From the NCBI GenBank assembly GCA_030613765.1, contig JAUWLI010000216.1:1-5558 (forward strand): a stretch of 5,558 nucleotides of DNA, in the 5' to 3' direction. Position 1 is the stretch's first letter. Every line of letters starts with the position of its first letter. The notes beneath the pieces were generated by a model, which was given only the letters and a program-made list of their open reading frames with translations, did no database searches and was not told the DNA's origin. Shown one piece after another: positions 5,343 through 5,558 of the stretch. The position numbers and the translations under genes are program-made. This stretch comes from Phycisphaerae bacterium. GTDB taxonomy: Bacteria; Planctomycetota; Phycisphaerae; Sedimentisphaerales; SG8-4.

Positions 5343-5558
5343 GTGAAAAGAGGCAAATTTCAATTTCATCGATGGTCTGCATTTTTGATACTTGCTTTGT
5401 GTGCATCCCTGGTTTCGCCCGGCTACGGCTCGCTTCGCCGAGACGAGGCCGGGATGCCCCCCCTGTTTTCTTGCGAAAGCAAGAAGGGGGGCGATTCGGC
5501 GCGTAAGTTGATTGAGGCCGACTGGGTAAGGGACGATATTAAGTTTGCTTTAGGCAGG
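5343..5558 (+). CDS. 5' part of an unidentified secreted protein (partial at right edge)
   Basis: A frame starting at GTG 5343 stays open for 72 codons to the window end. Residues 1-29 form a clear signal peptide: basic MKRGKFQFHR, hydrophobic core WSAFLILALCASLV, and a likely cut near SPGYG. Residues 51-72 read DSARKLIEADWVRDDIKFAL, a helical, charged stretch that looks like genuine protein. Between them, codons 26-50 are built from two strong DNA palindromes and encode a low-complexity, Gly/Pro/Lys/Arg-rich segment. The product cannot be named from this fragment. Another frame across the same bases (5243-5506) has no signal peptide, no initiation site and a repeat-derived Arg-rich tail, so it is a shadow. 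The gene has its own extended -10 promoter and lies 71 bp after the GH95-like gene. Confidence 0.7.
   Translation, partial: MKRGKFQFHRWSAFLILALCASLVSPGYGSLRRDEAGMPPLFSCESKKGGDSARKLIEADWVRDDIKFALGR
5418..5453. repeat. Hairpin 1 of an in-frame palindromic doublet
   Basis: CCCGGC (5418-5423) pairs with GCCGGG (5448-5453). Inside, CTCG (5429-5432) pairs with CGAG (5444-5447), leaving a 5-nt bulge on the left arm and an 11-nt loop. A competing outer arm, GCATCCC (5403-5409) with GGGATGC (5451-5457), is also perfect. It lies inside the partial right-edge gene. Confidence 0.6.
5456..5492. repeat. Hairpin 2 of the doublet, GAAA tetraloop
   Basis: GCCCCCC (5456-5462) pairs with GGGGGGC (5486-5492), and TTCTTGC (5468-5474) pairs perfectly with GCAAGAA (5479-5485) around a GAAA (GNRA) tetraloop. 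The only irregularity is a 5-nt left-arm bulge (5463-5467), the same design as hairpin 1. It would be a very stable RNA structure in the coding part of the message. Confidence 0.7.

Noticed and set aside
5243..5506. 87-aa plus-strand frame
   Set aside because: It overlaps the GH95-like stop codon and reads the palindromes in another frame. The GTG 5343 frame has a ribosome-binding site, promoter and signal peptide.

Overview
The window is 5.6 kb of bacterial DNA that most resembles a Planctomycetota genome of the class Phycisphaerae (Sedimentisphaerales-like, typical of sediment or digester metagenomes). This placement is an inference. It rests on large secreted proteins, a polysaccharide-degrading enzyme, carboxypeptidase-regulatory-like domain proteins, sparse coding with repeat-rich spacers, and a small ORF at the left edge whose NKANF...LTKD pattern I recall as recurrent in such genomes. 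No rRNA or other taxonomic marker is present.

Layout: positions 1-65 hold the 5' end of a small minus-strand ORF that runs off the left edge. Positions 66-669 have no convincing gene. They carry a run of short palindromes, direct repeats, two T homopolymers and a GC-rich triple repeat, and look like accumulated dispersed repeats. Positions 670-2631 (minus) encode a 653-aa secreted protein built of carboxypeptidase-regulatory-like/Ig-like beta-sandwich modules; its start is best placed at a GTG behind a strong ribosome-binding site. A 321-bp divergent spacer (2632-2952) follows. Positions 2953-5271 (plus) encode a complete 772-aa secreted glycoside hydrolase related to family GH95 (alpha-L-fucosidase/alpha-L-galactosidase clan). 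From 5272 to the right edge there is an extended -10 promoter, a ribosome-binding site and the first 72 codons of another secreted protein starting at GTG 5343.

How the genes fit together: all three substantial genes encode exported proteins. The GH95-like enzyme would act outside the cytoplasm on an alpha-linked L-sugar glycan. The divergent beta-sandwich protein has no recognisable catalytic domain and may be a surface or adhesive protein; a functional link rests only on their shared spacer. The third gene has its own promoter.

The two most interesting observations: (1) the GH95-like enzyme keeps the usual general acid Glu (E478) and one of the two usual Asn residues (N352), but has Asp in place of the other Asn (D350) and Glu in place of the usual Asp (E655), so its base machinery seems rebuilt; (2) the right-hand partial gene carries two adjacent strong hairpins that together span exactly codons 26-50 (75 nt, in phase), as if a palindromic element had inserted in frame just after the signal peptide.
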